Shown here: positions 1 through 11,030 of the stretch, piece after piece
How positions within the stretch are numbered: the stretch's first letter is position 1
Layout of the letters: each line of letters opens with the position of its first letter
From: Owenia fusiformis
Taxonomy: Eukaryota; Annelida; Polychaeta; Sabellida; Oweniidae
Assembly (NCBI GenBank): GCA_903813345.2
Contig: CAIIXF020000004.1
Location: 30,071,985-30,135,984, forward strand
DNA length: 64,000 nucleotides
Direction: 5' to 3'
Translations under genes and position numbers: made by a program
Notes under the pieces: model-generated
What the model was told of the DNA's origin: nothing
What the model saw: the letters and a program-made list of their open reading frames with translations, nothing else
Database searches by the model: none

Positions 1-639
1 TGACACTTTTGGTAGAGGGCGGTCATTTTTCAAAATGGCCGCCATTTTAACGTATTTTACTATAACTCGAAAAGTAGTGGAGCGATTTTGTTCATATTCG
101 GTATGTGAATACTGTAAGCATGGCACACTGTCTAATGACACTTTTGGTAGAAGGTGGCCATTTTGAAAAATGGCGGACATTTTGAAAAATGGCTGCCATT
201 TTAACTTATTTTACTATAACTCGAAAAGTAGTGAAGCGATTTTGTTCATATTTGGAACGTGAATACGTATAAGCATGGCACACTGTCCATTGACACTTAT
301 GGTAGGAGGCGGCCATTTTTCAAAATGGCCGCCATTTTAACGTATTTTACTATAACTCGAAAAGTAGTGGAGCGATTTTGTTCATATTTGGTATGTGAAT
401 ACTATAAGCATGGCACACTGTCTAATGAGACTTTTAGTAGAAGGCGGCCATTTTTCAAAATGGCCACCATTTTAATGTATTTTACTACAACTCGAAAAGT
501 AGTAGAGCGATTTTGTTCATATTTGGTATGTGAATATTATAAGCATGGCACACTGTCTAATGACACTTTTGGTAGAAGGTGCCCCTTTTGAAAAATGTTC
601 GATGGGATTCGCTACGCTTTGGCGTTGCCGTTGTTCTGG
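1..639 (+). repeat. 135-bp tandem array ending in a Helentron-like 3' terminus (5' end outside window)
   Basis: Four units of about 135 bp begin near 1, 136, 291 and 426, with a partial fifth at 561. The second is 155 bp because it carries an extra copy of a 20-bp piece. Each unit contains an imperfect palindrome around GGCCGCCATTTT and the phrase TAACTCGAAAAGTAGTGGAG. The array stops at 597, where a 43-bp end motif begins (GTTCGATGGGAT, then the hairpin ACGC-TTTG-GCGT, then CTGG followed by TT). The same end motif closes the element at 2637. Open frames through this array are by-products of the repeat and not genes. The Helitron/Helentron assignment is an inference from the hairpin-CTRR-T ending. 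Confidence 0.6.
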
Positions 640-730
640 TTACCTTTGTTTTCTTTTATGTCAAGTGCAGTTATAAGGCGATCGAAATTGTTTTGGAGTT
701 CGTCTTTTTCGGACAATATAACTTTCATAA

Positions 731-1127
731 ATATATAAGCACTAGTGCCAAAAGGGAAAGGACCAAAAGTTGTAATGGAACTTAACAAGAAAAAGCAAAC
801 TCTAAGTGCATACCAGTTAAGAAAAACAAACCCCATATAGCCCAAAACCATGATCTAACGTGAAAAGAAACAATGTCTAATACCCCCTTTCCCCCACCAT
901 TCAAGTACCGATATCACAATCACATTTCATTCATACTGAAGTCATTACAATACATGTTGAAGAAAAAATTAGAAATTGATAGCCAATACTCATAACCTCA
1001 AAAATTGTTGTAGATACAAGTACTCATAAAAGATAGAGCATTCAGTCTCAAATGATGTGGGATAGATTAAATCCAGTCTCCAAGTCCATAGGCATTTCAA
1101 AGGGTCAACATCCATTCACAAAAGCCG
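731..1127 (+). repeat. Dispersed ~400-bp repeat, copy 1 of 3
   Basis: This stretch is similar, in reverse orientation, to 14871-15290, and its second half is similar in the same orientation to 51150-51270. Shared landmarks are ATATATAAGCA at one end, TTCATACTGAAGTCATT in the middle and GGGTCAACATCC at the other end. No terminal inverted repeat or coding frame is obvious. The copy at 14871-15290 interrupts a tandem array, which shows that the unit moves. Confidence 0.6.
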
Positions 1128-1580
1128 TCGCCATAATCCATAAAACACAATAATTCACAATGGTCATTAGGAGAAAACTATGGCTGGTTTCGATCCCTAT
1201 TTCTCAACCATTAATGCCATAGACGGGATCCACCTAAAAAGGTGCCAAGTGAAAGTATTGTGAGTTCATTGCCAAAGTCTTAAACAATTCCCACATCCTT
1301 CAGCATCTCAAGTGGTAAAACTTAAAGATGTTCATAAAGATGTTCATAAAGATGTTCATATCTTTCATTTTTTTCTTTTCATTGACTATTTCACTATAAA
1401 GCTCTGCGATATTCTCGAATTCCGAATCAAAGACGATAATTTCTTTAACTTTCCTGCTAATGGCATATTTTCCTCTTCCAGAGGATTTGCGTATTTCTGA
1501 CTTCGCAACCATTGCCCGTAATCTAAGATTAGCCAGGAGTCTTTCCGACATGGGGTTGATTTTAACTCATGATTTTGGGA
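1128..1580. other. No gene seen; short 12-bp tandem repeat
   Basis: Nothing coding is recognised. Three copies of a 12-bp unit (AAAGATGTTCAT) lie at about 1325-1360. Confidence 0.4.
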
Positions 1581-2637
1581 GATTATTATTATCCCATCGA
1601 ACAAAGTTCGGAGGGATATAGGGAACGCCTCAGTCCGTCCGTACGTATGTCCATCCTTACGTACGTAGGTCCGTCCTTACGTACGTCCGGTTGTCCGGGC
1701 AATAACTCAAATACCGTTGGCCCGATTTTGTTCATATTTTGTACACATATACCCTATGGGGGTAGAAGTTCTGCTCGAGAGCCGATTTTCAAAATGGCCG
1801 CTCATTTCAAAATGGCGGCCATTTTAGTGCCGATTTTACAGTAATTTAGGTACAATATGTAAAACTGTAATAGCACTGTAATATGTTTTTAGTGTAAAAA
1901 AATTATAAAGGACATTAATAAAGCTACAAATGTAGATATTAAAAAAGCACATGGCAGCCATCTTGAAAAATGGCGGCCTTTACTCGTTATTTTACGATTT
2001 TTGCTGTAACTCGAAAAGTAGTGGAGCGATTTCGTTCATATTTGGTATGTGAATACTATAAACATTGCACACTGTCTAAAGACACTTTTGGTAGAAGGTG
2101 GCCATTTTGAAAAATGGCCGCCATTTTGACATATTTTACTATAACTCGAAAAGTAGTGGAGCGATTTTGTTCATATTTGGTATGTTAATACTATAAGCAT
2201 GGCACACTGTCCTATGACACTTTTGGTAGAAGGTGGCCATTTTGAAAAATTTTGAAAAATGGCCGCCATTTTAACGTAGTTTACTATAACTCGAAAAGTA
2301 GTGGAGCGATTTTGTTCATATTTGATATGTGAATACTCTAAGCAAGGCACATTGTCTAATAAAACTTTGGGGAGTAGTCGGCCATTTTGAAAAATGGCCA
2401 CCATTTTTATGTGTGTTATTTTACAAGTACATGTGTGCGATTTTTCAAAAATTTTATAGGTGGCTACTTAAAAGCATATTATTTCTTCTGATGACAACTT
2501 GGCTAGTGAGCAACCATTTTGAAAATGGTGGCCTTTCTGGTGTGTTTTATGATATTTGCTATATATTTAGTTTGTAAAAATGCCAGCCATTTCTGTTCGA
2601 TGGGATTCGCTACGCTTTGGCGTTGCCGTTGTTCTGG
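1580..2637 (+). mobile_element. Non-autonomous Helentron-like element with 135-bp internal repeats
   Basis: A short motif ATCCCATCGAAC at 1591-1602 recurs inverted as GTTCGATGGGAT at 2595-2606, so the element has subterminal inverted repeats. The 5' copy is followed at once by GTTCGGAGGG, making a small hairpin (CGAAC-AAA-GTTCG). The 3' copy is followed by a 4-bp hairpin (ACGC/GCGT) and then CTGG with TT outside. Inside are CCGTCCGT-rich DNA (1630-1700) and two to three units of the 135-bp repeat (about 1940-2410). Subterminal inverted repeats plus a 3' hairpin and CTRR are features reported for Helentron-type elements. No Rep/helicase is encoded, so it would be non-autonomous. The exact 5' end is uncertain by tens of bases. 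Confidence 0.5.
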
Positions 2638-2841
2638 TTTATTATGTCAATCATATTGAGTTTTTCGTTTGAATCTTCTTCCATTTTTATTTGGCACAGC
2701 TCAAAGTTTGTTAGAAGAAAACTTGACTGGCCCTTGCCATGTATAACCTCAACTGTGACCATAATTAAAATTAGCGTTTGAGTTTGAGATAATAATGACA
2801 ACTGTGCTGGATTCATAATTCTCTACTGATAAACTTGTAAA

Positions 2842-5031
2842 CTAGATAGTAGAAAATCTTTCTGTGACGAATTCAATGTCAATTGCTTCATATGGCATAG
2901 GATGTCCCTTACAAAATTTCACTTTTAAAGTCATTCTCATTGGAAAGCTAATCTTGCGTCTGGACCGTTCACCTTTAAACTGGTCCCAGCAATCTGGGAA
3001 GTTCAAATGTTCAAAATCCTCTCTGCTGAACAGCCTGGTTTTCTCCACTGGAATTAAAACAAAATTGGTTTTAATATACATTACACTTTAGTATGTTATA
3101 TAGATAGGTGAATATGATGTTAACATGGAGATCCATTGTTATATATATGATGTTAACACAAAGATCAATGCCATATTGATGATGTTAACATAGAGATCAA
3201 TTTGACATACTGTAGGTAATGTCAAGACAGAGTTCAATATCTTATAGGTTGTGTGGCCCTCAGTTGTATTGGGCAAACTGACTGTATACTTTTTTATTAA
3301 GCTGATGATCCATAAATGTAATGCCTATGATTGCCATACTATTCAAAAATAGGCAAGGGTTTCGAAGAATAAAATTCATTTAAGAAGGGTACTTATGTCC
3401 TGGATGAATTCATGGCCAGGGACTGTCCAATGTACTGAATAATGTGACGAACACGATGAGATATACTAGTATGTTGCATTATACAATTAATATGAATATT
3501 GTACAAAGAATATATGTAATTATCTGGGTGGTCAGTATTATTAATTACAGCCGTCTAGTTCTAAATTATAAAAGAATTGAGTTGATTCCCAATTAGCTAT
3601 TCCCAATACTGTATGTTTCGTTTCTGGGTTTACAGTATATTGTATCCGTACACTTCTATATTTTGATCTTTACTTACGTCCAAACAAATGACGAAACACA
3701 TCGTGTCGAAATGCCACAAGGCCACACCTCCCCATCCTTTTGCCAAGCCTCTCCCTTATAACAAAAAGTAGGTTGTCTGTGTTTGATTGGATAAGTTCGT
3801 TGTTTACAACTGGGTATCTGAAACATATCGAACGTAAGATTCACATATATCGATAGAGTAAACTTTGACATGTATATCTTCGATCAACGCTCGGAGAACC
3901 TGTACCAATCACCTGACATTAAAAAAAATTTAGCTATCTGAGGCTGTTTTCTTTGGTAGGCACTTAATTAATCAATTATTAATTCATTAAAGTTTTCAAT
4001 TAGACATCTCAACTGAAGGCCTAATTCATTTGGATCATTACAAACATTAACAAAGTTGCTTTTTGAAAATATTGCTTCCAAACAATTTCAAGTCTGATTT
4101 GATGCCACTGGATGGGCACTGGACAAACAACTTGACTCTATGACAGTGGCTATTGGCTATGCAATAGGCCTATGTATGCGAGGCAACTGGCTCGCCAAAA
4201 CTTTGCAGAAAAATATTAATTCAGACTGAATTGAAACTGTTAAAAAGTCTCATAATGGGCTTTGACATTGTTTATGTAAAATCATATGGAGGTCGAATGT
4301 ATACCTGTATATGTATTCAAATGTGCTGGAGCATCTGCTGTTTAAGGGCTCCCACGTACTATCCCAAAGGCTGAATCCCTTCCACTTTACTAGTTGACTG
4401 AAAAAGGAAAACCAGACTATTTGTCAAAGGTGGGCTACACGATTTCATTGATGAATGCTAAGCTAAATGAACAATGCACAGATTCCTGGGGCGCCAATCT
4501 ACCTATATAGAATCTAGTATAGTTCGAACGATAAATAATAAATTGTGGATTTGCTGAAGTAAGGATTTCACATGTTAAAAATAATTGGGAATTTTCACTG
4601 AAGAGGCCAACCATACATCAATAGCCTAGATGAGAGTATACAAAATGTAAAATATACAAATTTTAGTGGATAGCCAGACGTAGATGATTGCAAACTATAG
4701 ACTTTCAAACCACCATCCATTGTTTATCATTTATTTATCGTCCAAACTGTATGCGGCTAAATCTAATTCTATTTTATCAACTGTCAAATTATGATTTGAA
4801 TGATTTCTGCATCATTTCAACTTCAAGTCCAATTCTGTGTTTGATTTCAATCTCATAAATCTGAATGAAATGTACCATTCATCAAAGAAACGTGACATAA
4901 CTTACCTTTGTTATGATATGATCTACATCGTACTCATCAGAGTAGGATAATAATTTAATTTTACTGGGCCTAAGATCCGCTTTGTTTTGAAAATAAGACA
5001 GGAAATCTACTCGCACTCCTCTTGTTTTCAT
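2842..5031 (-). CDS. Unrecognised protein gene, three exons (5' to 3': 5031-4906, 3817-3678, 3047-2842)
   Basis: Exon 1 starts at ATG 5031 and reads 42 codons (MKTRGVRVDFLSYF...) to a perfect GTAAGT donor at 4905. Exon 2 follows a TTTCAG acceptor, ends at a GTAAGT donor, and in one phase reads an uninterrupted YPVVNNELIQSN...RHDVFRHLFG. Exon 3 follows ATTCCAG, continues in phase (the split codon CTG joins exons 2 and 3) through LFSREDFEHLNF and PMPYEAIDIEFV, and ends at a TAG. The exon 1 to exon 2 phases do not match, so an internal exon between 4905 and 3818 is probably missing from this model. I do not recognise the family. Upstream of exon 1 is a convincing promoter, which suggests a host gene rather than a transposon. 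Introns hold no clear gene; three ~45-bp GATGTTAACA repeats lie at 3112-3205. Confidence 0.5.
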
Positions 5032-5039
5032 GATCTGGT

Positions 5040-5140
5040 TTACACTGTAAACAAGATTTGGCGCGACTTATAAAACCTCGCGCTGACGTTTTAGTACTCG
5101 ATTACTGTAACGCTATTGGATCAGCGGAATCACGTGACAA
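5040..5140 (-). promoter_or_regulatory. Promoter of the 2842-5031 gene
   Basis: Read on the minus strand, the order is CACGTG (5131-5136), CCAAT (5115-5119), a CGTCA half CRE, a TATA box (TTTTATAAG, about 5068-5074), an E2F-like GCGCCAAA, then the start codon at 5031. The CCAAT box is in its usual orientation and at a normal distance from the TATA box. The predicted start lies only about 10 bases from the ATG, so the 5' UTR would be very short, or a different start is used. Confidence 0.5.
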
Positions 5141-5410
5141 TAACAATAGGTTTAAAAGCACGTGGTAAAATGACGCTAAACTCTCGATATGCTTTATTTC
5201 CACTTGACAATGTGCTGTGTTACTTTTTATTGCATTTAGTTGTACCTTACTATTTAATTGACATTTTGTAATGTTTATTTTATTGAATAAATGGTTCCTC
5301 TAATTGATAATTTTGTGCAAAAAATTTCACTGCAATTTCCACAGGAAAGTAGTACATCATAACAGACTGACTTCTAGTCAGTCTGTTGGATACATACTAG
5401 AGTCCATTTC

Positions 5411-5851
5411 ATTAGCCCAATGAGTCTTTAGCCTAGAGTCCATTTCACTGCTTCATTTCGTCAGTAGAACGGCAAAAATAAGAAATTGGGAGACCATTGT
5501 GCAATAATATATGGAAAAGTATATTCATAATGTACATGAATGACATTTGTATATCTTGGATTGCTTCTAGTTTGGCTTATAAAGTGTGTGGCCTCTTATA
5601 TTTGGATGTTTCTCTGCCATGTTATTTTCAATAAGATTAACATGGCTGAAATTCTTCAAATTACAAGACGGCACAGGCTTATTGCACAAAAAACTAAAAA
5701 ATCTGAAATATACAAATGTCATTCATGTACATTATGAATATACTTTTCCATATATTATTGCACAATGATCTCCCAATTTCTTATTTTTGCCGTTCTACTG
5801 ACGAAATGAAGCAGTGAAATGGACTCTAGGCTATAGACTCATTGGGCTAAT
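5411..5851. mobile_element. Foldback (long inverted repeat) element
   Basis: Two nearly identical inverted arms of about 144 bp (5411-5554 and 5708-5851) enclose a loop of about 153 bp. The arms start with ATTAGCCCAATGAG and end with ATTGGGCTAAT. No transposase frame is present. A foldback MITE is the simplest reading; the target-site duplication was not resolved. Confidence 0.7.
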
Positions 5852-5859
5852 ACTCGGAC

Positions 5860-7600
5860 AGGTTCATGAACTACACACCTATCAGTTACAAAACATCATA
5901 TTTTTCGTTATCTTTATCATAAAATAAGTAAATCTAACCTTTTTTCTTGAAAATGATATCTTTCTTCACGGATGTAATTAATTCTGCTCCACAGGTGGCG
6001 ATGTTGAAATTTGAAGGCCCCTTGTACTATTGTAATGACCTTGCTATGATTTTATGGATAATATATATGGGCGTAAACAAGTCTGATTACATTTAATAAA
6101 ATAGATTGAGTTTGAATCGCAACTTCAAGTTACTATTGTACTTGGATATATAAAAGTGGCCAAATCAAAGAAAGATGGCAGCACAGTATGTCACTGAAGT
6201 GACATAAAATGTCGGGGATCTGCTACTATCTCTCAATTACCCAAATAATTGCACATAAAACAAGCATGTAAAGTTCTGTATATCAAAATGTGTAAAAAGG
6301 TTTATTGCTTTAAAGTACAAAAATATCAAACTATTTTACCCGATTGTTACTTGAGATAAATTATGCATGTTAAGACTAGTCAATATCTCTTTGTTATGGC
6401 TGTGCTATGATTGACTAATACTGACCGTGATCAAGTTATATGAAACACTGAATAATACAGAAAATACTGTATCAATGAGGAATGCTATAGAAGCATAACT
6501 TGAGCAATCTCTCTTTAACTTATAAAATTGACTTTGAATCTTTCTATGAAATGAAATGACAATTCTCTAACACTGTCATGTCACTTTGAAGTGACTAGAA
6601 AGTGTCACTCAGCAATAAAAATGAAAAACTACTTTTACCAGTTTCGTGCAGAATCTGGTTCTAAGGTGACTACAAAAATATAAAGACTGGAATCTCAATC
6701 ACAGCACCAGCCAAGTTTAATTGGTAAAAATCACAAGTATTTACACTGATCACAATTATATCACCATTATTTGGTGTTTAAGCATTTGGCTCTGCGATTT
6801 GACGGAGTCTTGGCAAGAAAAATAACACAAAATTTTATGTACACTGACTACTCCCGGGTGACTAGAACTACTGAATATGTACACACAGCGGATACAAATG
6901 AAAATAAAGTATCGAAAATATTAGGTTTGCAAGTATCGACCCCGGACAACCGACCAGCTGACTGTATGTGTACAAAAACTAGATGGCAGTTATCCAAATA
7001 CACAGCAAACTAATATTCTAGACACTAAAATTGAGCAATATCACTTAACATGTGGTAATGTGATTCCAACATGTAGTGAAATGAAATCTATAAAAATCCG
7101 CAAAGTATCAAAATTTGTCAAATATCGGTACTTCAGTAATGAGATTCTTTTTATGGCAAGTATCGATATAATATATACAACTGTAATAAAAGATGCAAAA
7201 TGTTAATGCAATCTCCTGTTACAGAACAAACCCCAATCTGGGCAAATAGCTCAAATGTCAGACTCCATGCAGATGATTATTGAACTTGTGATCAGGGTCA
7301 ACTAAAATATCTCCATATAGGAGTAATATTGCAGAGTATTCAATAATAAATATCTAAACAAATTGTCAAATTGCACCTTGATATTGCTAGATGGACTGAG
7401 TTCAAAATTCCCCAAAACTGGCCAACCTCATGTGAAAAGTAGGTCAAATGTTGGTCTCAAATAACAAGAAAAATAACCGATCAAAATATGTATGAATTCC
7501 ACACAAGCGATTCAACGATGTAAACCACAATTTAGCGCTTACAATAAATATCAATATATAAATGAATGGCAATGAAAAGATAAGATGAACTGATCAAAAC
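5860..7600. other. No gene recognised
   Basis: AT-rich sequence without a credible ORF, splice-bounded exon, RNA gene or clear repeat. The open frame at 6771-7013 has no coding character I can support. Confidence 0.4.
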
Positions 7601-7606
7601 TCAAAA

Positions 7607-7673
7607 ATGGCGGCTATTTCCTTAAACAGAACAAGTTTTCTTGATGAAAATATCCCGAAAATAAACGGCGAAG
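7607..7673 (+). CDS. Possible first coding exon of an unknown plus-strand gene
   Basis: An ATG in a good context (AAAATGGCGG) opens 22 codons (MAAISLNRTSFLDE...) that end at a consensus GTGAGC donor at 7674. The start codon sits inside an AANATGGCGGC-type YY1 motif, a common arrangement in TATA-less animal promoters. No TATA box is seen upstream. I could not find the next exon in the window, so the gene's identity is unknown. The call rests on the start context, codon content and donor only. Confidence 0.35.
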
Positions 7674-7679
7674 GTGAGC

Positions 7680-8690
7680 GGCTTTTTCACAAATTCGGGA
7701 GAATGTTACCCGGAATCGAATAATTATGATTGCAAGCACCTATAGCTAAAGGAATTCAGAGAAAAAGTTTCAGAGATTCTGACAACTTTTTCCAGATTTG
7801 AGTAAATAACGCAAGTCTAAAAAGTGGAATTTCTCGTAAAATAATGAACCAAAGTGTGCGGGTGTTTCCCAGCACTGTGAAAAAACTATAATGAATCGAT
7901 TGAAGCTAGAATGAACGCTCCAGGAGGAACGAATAAGTGAATAATGTGATAGAAAAAGTTGGAAATTTCTCCAAACTCTTTCCAAAGATTGCGGAAAAAA
8001 TAGCTCACTCGACAAAGTTTTGGACAGATTCCGAGACCAAATAACTATGTCAAATGTGTTACACTCACCATAGATAATAACAGCAGTTGTTCACGTTCTC
8101 ATTGAAAATCGAAATGACGTCTCGGCGAATTGGAAATTGTTAAAATATCGCTCTGAAGGCAGCTTCTGATTTTGGCATTCGCACAATCAGTGGTTTCGAA
8201 GGTATGAAGAGCTCTTTACAAAATTTAGCTAGCGTTGGAGCAAAATGACCGAGCAATCTGATTGGTTATAAATGAACTCATCCAAAAAGTCTTAAAACAA
8301 GTTAAAAACTTCACGTAAGTGTTTAAAAATACAATAATTGTGCTCTAAATAAAATACATGAGATATATTTGCAATAGCACCACAAAATAATAAAAGGAAC
8401 GTACCCTGAACACTTCTCAGTACATCGTGGTTGAAAAATAGGCTTACACCCCCATCCATTCAGGAACCCGGATGTTGTAAACATAAACAATATGGCAGCA
8501 CTCAAACAAGGAAGTAAAAGTTTTATGCATTAAAAAGTGGTTTCATCTCGCAAACTAATAGAAATCTACAGAAAGTATTGAGGTGCCAAGTAGGTAAGAT
8601 AATATGACAACACCCAGACCAGTCAAAAAGAAATGTCATTCACTAAAATCGGTAAAAAACTGACTGGCCTGATTGGTTGTCACACTACCC
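7680..8690. other. No gene recognised; possible minus-strand 5' exon end near 8071
   Basis: No supported ORF. On the minus strand the bases CTATG are followed by a GTGAGTG donor at about 8070, which could be the end of a 5' untranslated exon whose last codon is ATG. This is weak evidence. The 7770-8015 frame looks like chance. Confidence 0.25.
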
Positions 8691-8759
8691 CCCTTTGAAT
8701 GAGTGTCCTTCCACGGACATACAAAAAATAAAATGGATTCCCACATGAGATTTTTATCT

Positions 8760-9698
8760 GTTGCAACACTTTGTCACAACTACATGTTGTTGCTTGTTGG
8801 TTATTGTTTATGTCTTGGTGATTGTTTACGATATTCCCAAGTTTCTTCTGCTGTACTGCTTTTACGGAAGCCATGTCTTTTGGTTTTTCAGTCTTATCAA
8901 GAGGTGAGCTGGCTGGAGAACTAGCGTCCTTTACACGTTCTTTTGGTTTTACGGCCTCAACACAAGTCTGAAGATTTAGTGTTCTGATTTATCTCGGGAT
9001 TTGATTTTGGTTTAATTGGTACATCTTGATTTACTTGGGCCACAGTTGCTACTGAAGTCTGTGCAACTGGAGAACATGTTATGGTCAGCTTAGGCTTGTC
9101 TTTTTTAGGGATCACCACTTTTCTAGTGTATTTTGCTTTGGATTCTGTTTTACTACTTGGTAGTTTTACCGGCTGTGTCCTTGGTTTTAGATGTTCAACG
9201 ATTGGCTTGTCCAAGCCCACAATGTGTTGGTACTTAGAAATCAAGGCATCCAGTTTCTCCTCTGTGTTTGGCTTCTTGGTATATTTGTTTGGTTCACTAT
9301 TAATGATCGAATCAGGTAAACTGTCAAAGGTGAGGTATTGCATTGGATCGTACACCAATGTGCTGTCAGAATCATCATCGAAGATGTCAGGTGGACAATC
9401 AATTGGCAAATTGTCCTTTGTCCAAGGCTGTAACGGGACAATGGGCGCTACTGCAGTAGATACTGTACTGGTTAGACATTCCGCAGGAAGAGATGTTTTA
9501 GGTGTGGTAGTGGTAGGAATATAGGTGATAATAGGGCTTGCTGCTGGAGTTTGTTTGGCGTGATTCTCCTTATGACGTTGTATTTTGCCGGGATTAGACT
9601 TCAGTATACGCATCTTGCAGCCTTGCACCTCACAGGAAATATAGGAATGAAAAAGCTCGCAATGAACTTTCAGTTGATCTTCCAGTGTACACCAAGGA
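8760..9698 (-). pseudogene. Zinc-finger-type protein ORF, probably degenerate
   Basis: A 240-codon minus-strand frame runs from about 9698 to 8957. Near its N-terminus is a finger of the form C-x4-C-x14-H-x3-H (CEVQGCK...RHKENH), preceded by another Cys/His-rich stretch (CTLEDQLKVHCELFH). The rest is low-complexity, rich in Pro, Thr and Lys, with an acidic patch DIFDDDSDS. After the stop at 8957 the adjacent frame carries on with the same character (AVKPKERVKDASSPASS...NNHQDINNNQQ) to about 8760, so a one-base frameshift or a small intron is likely. It may begin at an acceptor (TTTGAAG) rather than at its first internal Met. It is unlike any transposase in the window; its function is not known. 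Confidence 0.45.
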
Positions 9699-9754
9699 CT
9701 TCAAACACAAGGACTTCAATTACTGCTGCAAACACTTCAGGTATAGCGCAACAA

Positions 9755-10040
9755 CATTGGATCCTGTCACCCCTGCATATCAAGATTTCAAAACTAACCT
9801 CCCTAAAAATATTGAGCAAACAACATTGGATCCTGTCACCCCCGCATATCAAGAACTAATAGTGACATCTATTGTGTGGGATTTAAAAACTGACCTTCCT
9901 AAAAATATTGAGCAATAATATTGGATCCTGTCACCCCTGCATATCAAGAAGTACATGTAATTGATTTTTAAAAGTGACATCTATTAATATTGTGTAGGAT
10001 TTAAAAAATGACCTCCCTACTAATATTGAGCAAACAAGAG
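9755..10040. repeat. Imperfect tandem repeat around TTGGATCCTGTCACCCC
   Basis: Three units start near 9757, 9827 and 9918. Each carries TTGGATCCTGTCACCCC and GCATATCAAGA, and most end in AATATTGAGCAA. They grow longer down the array because of extra internal sequence. The apparent ORFs across them are products of the repetition. Confidence 0.6.
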
Positions 10041-11030
10041 ATCTAATCATTGTTCATGAGGATGCATGACATAACATATATATTAAGTTCGACAAATAAT
10101 GATTTATTAATTTTGCACAACATGCAACTCCAATCATATAGCCAAGTGTTTACAGTACATGTAGCATATATGTACTATTCAATTATATCATTCTGTTTTT
10201 ACAGCAATTTGTCTTACTTTATAGTTTATATATTAGAACATTGATTGTAAGCTTTAATTGACAGATCTAGCAGTTGATTAATGTCTTGCCACATGTTATT
10301 GGTAAACATGGAACATTCAATACATCATCTACATTTATGTTTCACAGAAAATATACCTAAGTTAAAACTCCAGTAGTCTGTGAAGACCCTTTAGAAAATC
10401 CAGTGATCTACATTTAGTAGAATTATGTCATTACATCAGAAAACATCCATTCAAAATGAAATGGTCAGTATTTTCATCATGTAAACATATGAACAAACAA
10501 TAAAACACATAGAGAGGCTGATATAAACATGGCAACAGTTCTAGAATTAATATAATTCATAATTCTACAAATTGCTGCCATCTTCATATATGGCCTGAAG
10601 ACTGGTAAACAACTTACAGTACATGTATTTACAATGGACAGGGTTGCCATAAAATGTTCAAATTTCAATCCCCTGGTTTTTCTCTCAAGCATTGAATTAT
10701 TTTGCATTGATGCACTGACTTTGTATATGATTTTATTGATATCCCTTTTCTCATTTTAAGGTATATAGCCTACATTATTTACAGTTTGTGGTCTAGTTTT
10801 CAACTTTTCAATCATTCTCTCAATTAACATTCCATGACTTTATATTATAATCTTCTGACAATGATTTAGTGAAAGTATTTTTATTTTATTTTTCTAACTT
10901 TTCCTTGACTTTGGCAATTGGCAACTTGTTACCAAATGTTAAAATTTTATATATAGCCTAAATCACATTTGTGACAAATAAATTTTGTTGCCTGTTTTTT
11001 TAACTTTTCCCCATCTAGGCAAGTAGCAAC
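10041..11030. other. No gene recognised
   Basis: AT-rich DNA between the tandem repeat and the pogo-like transposase. No feature supported. Confidence 0.4.

Noticed and set aside
259-591. 110-codon frame in the 135-bp array
   Set aside because: Unit length (135) is a multiple of three and the unit happens to lack stops in one frame; repeated peptide without any domain.
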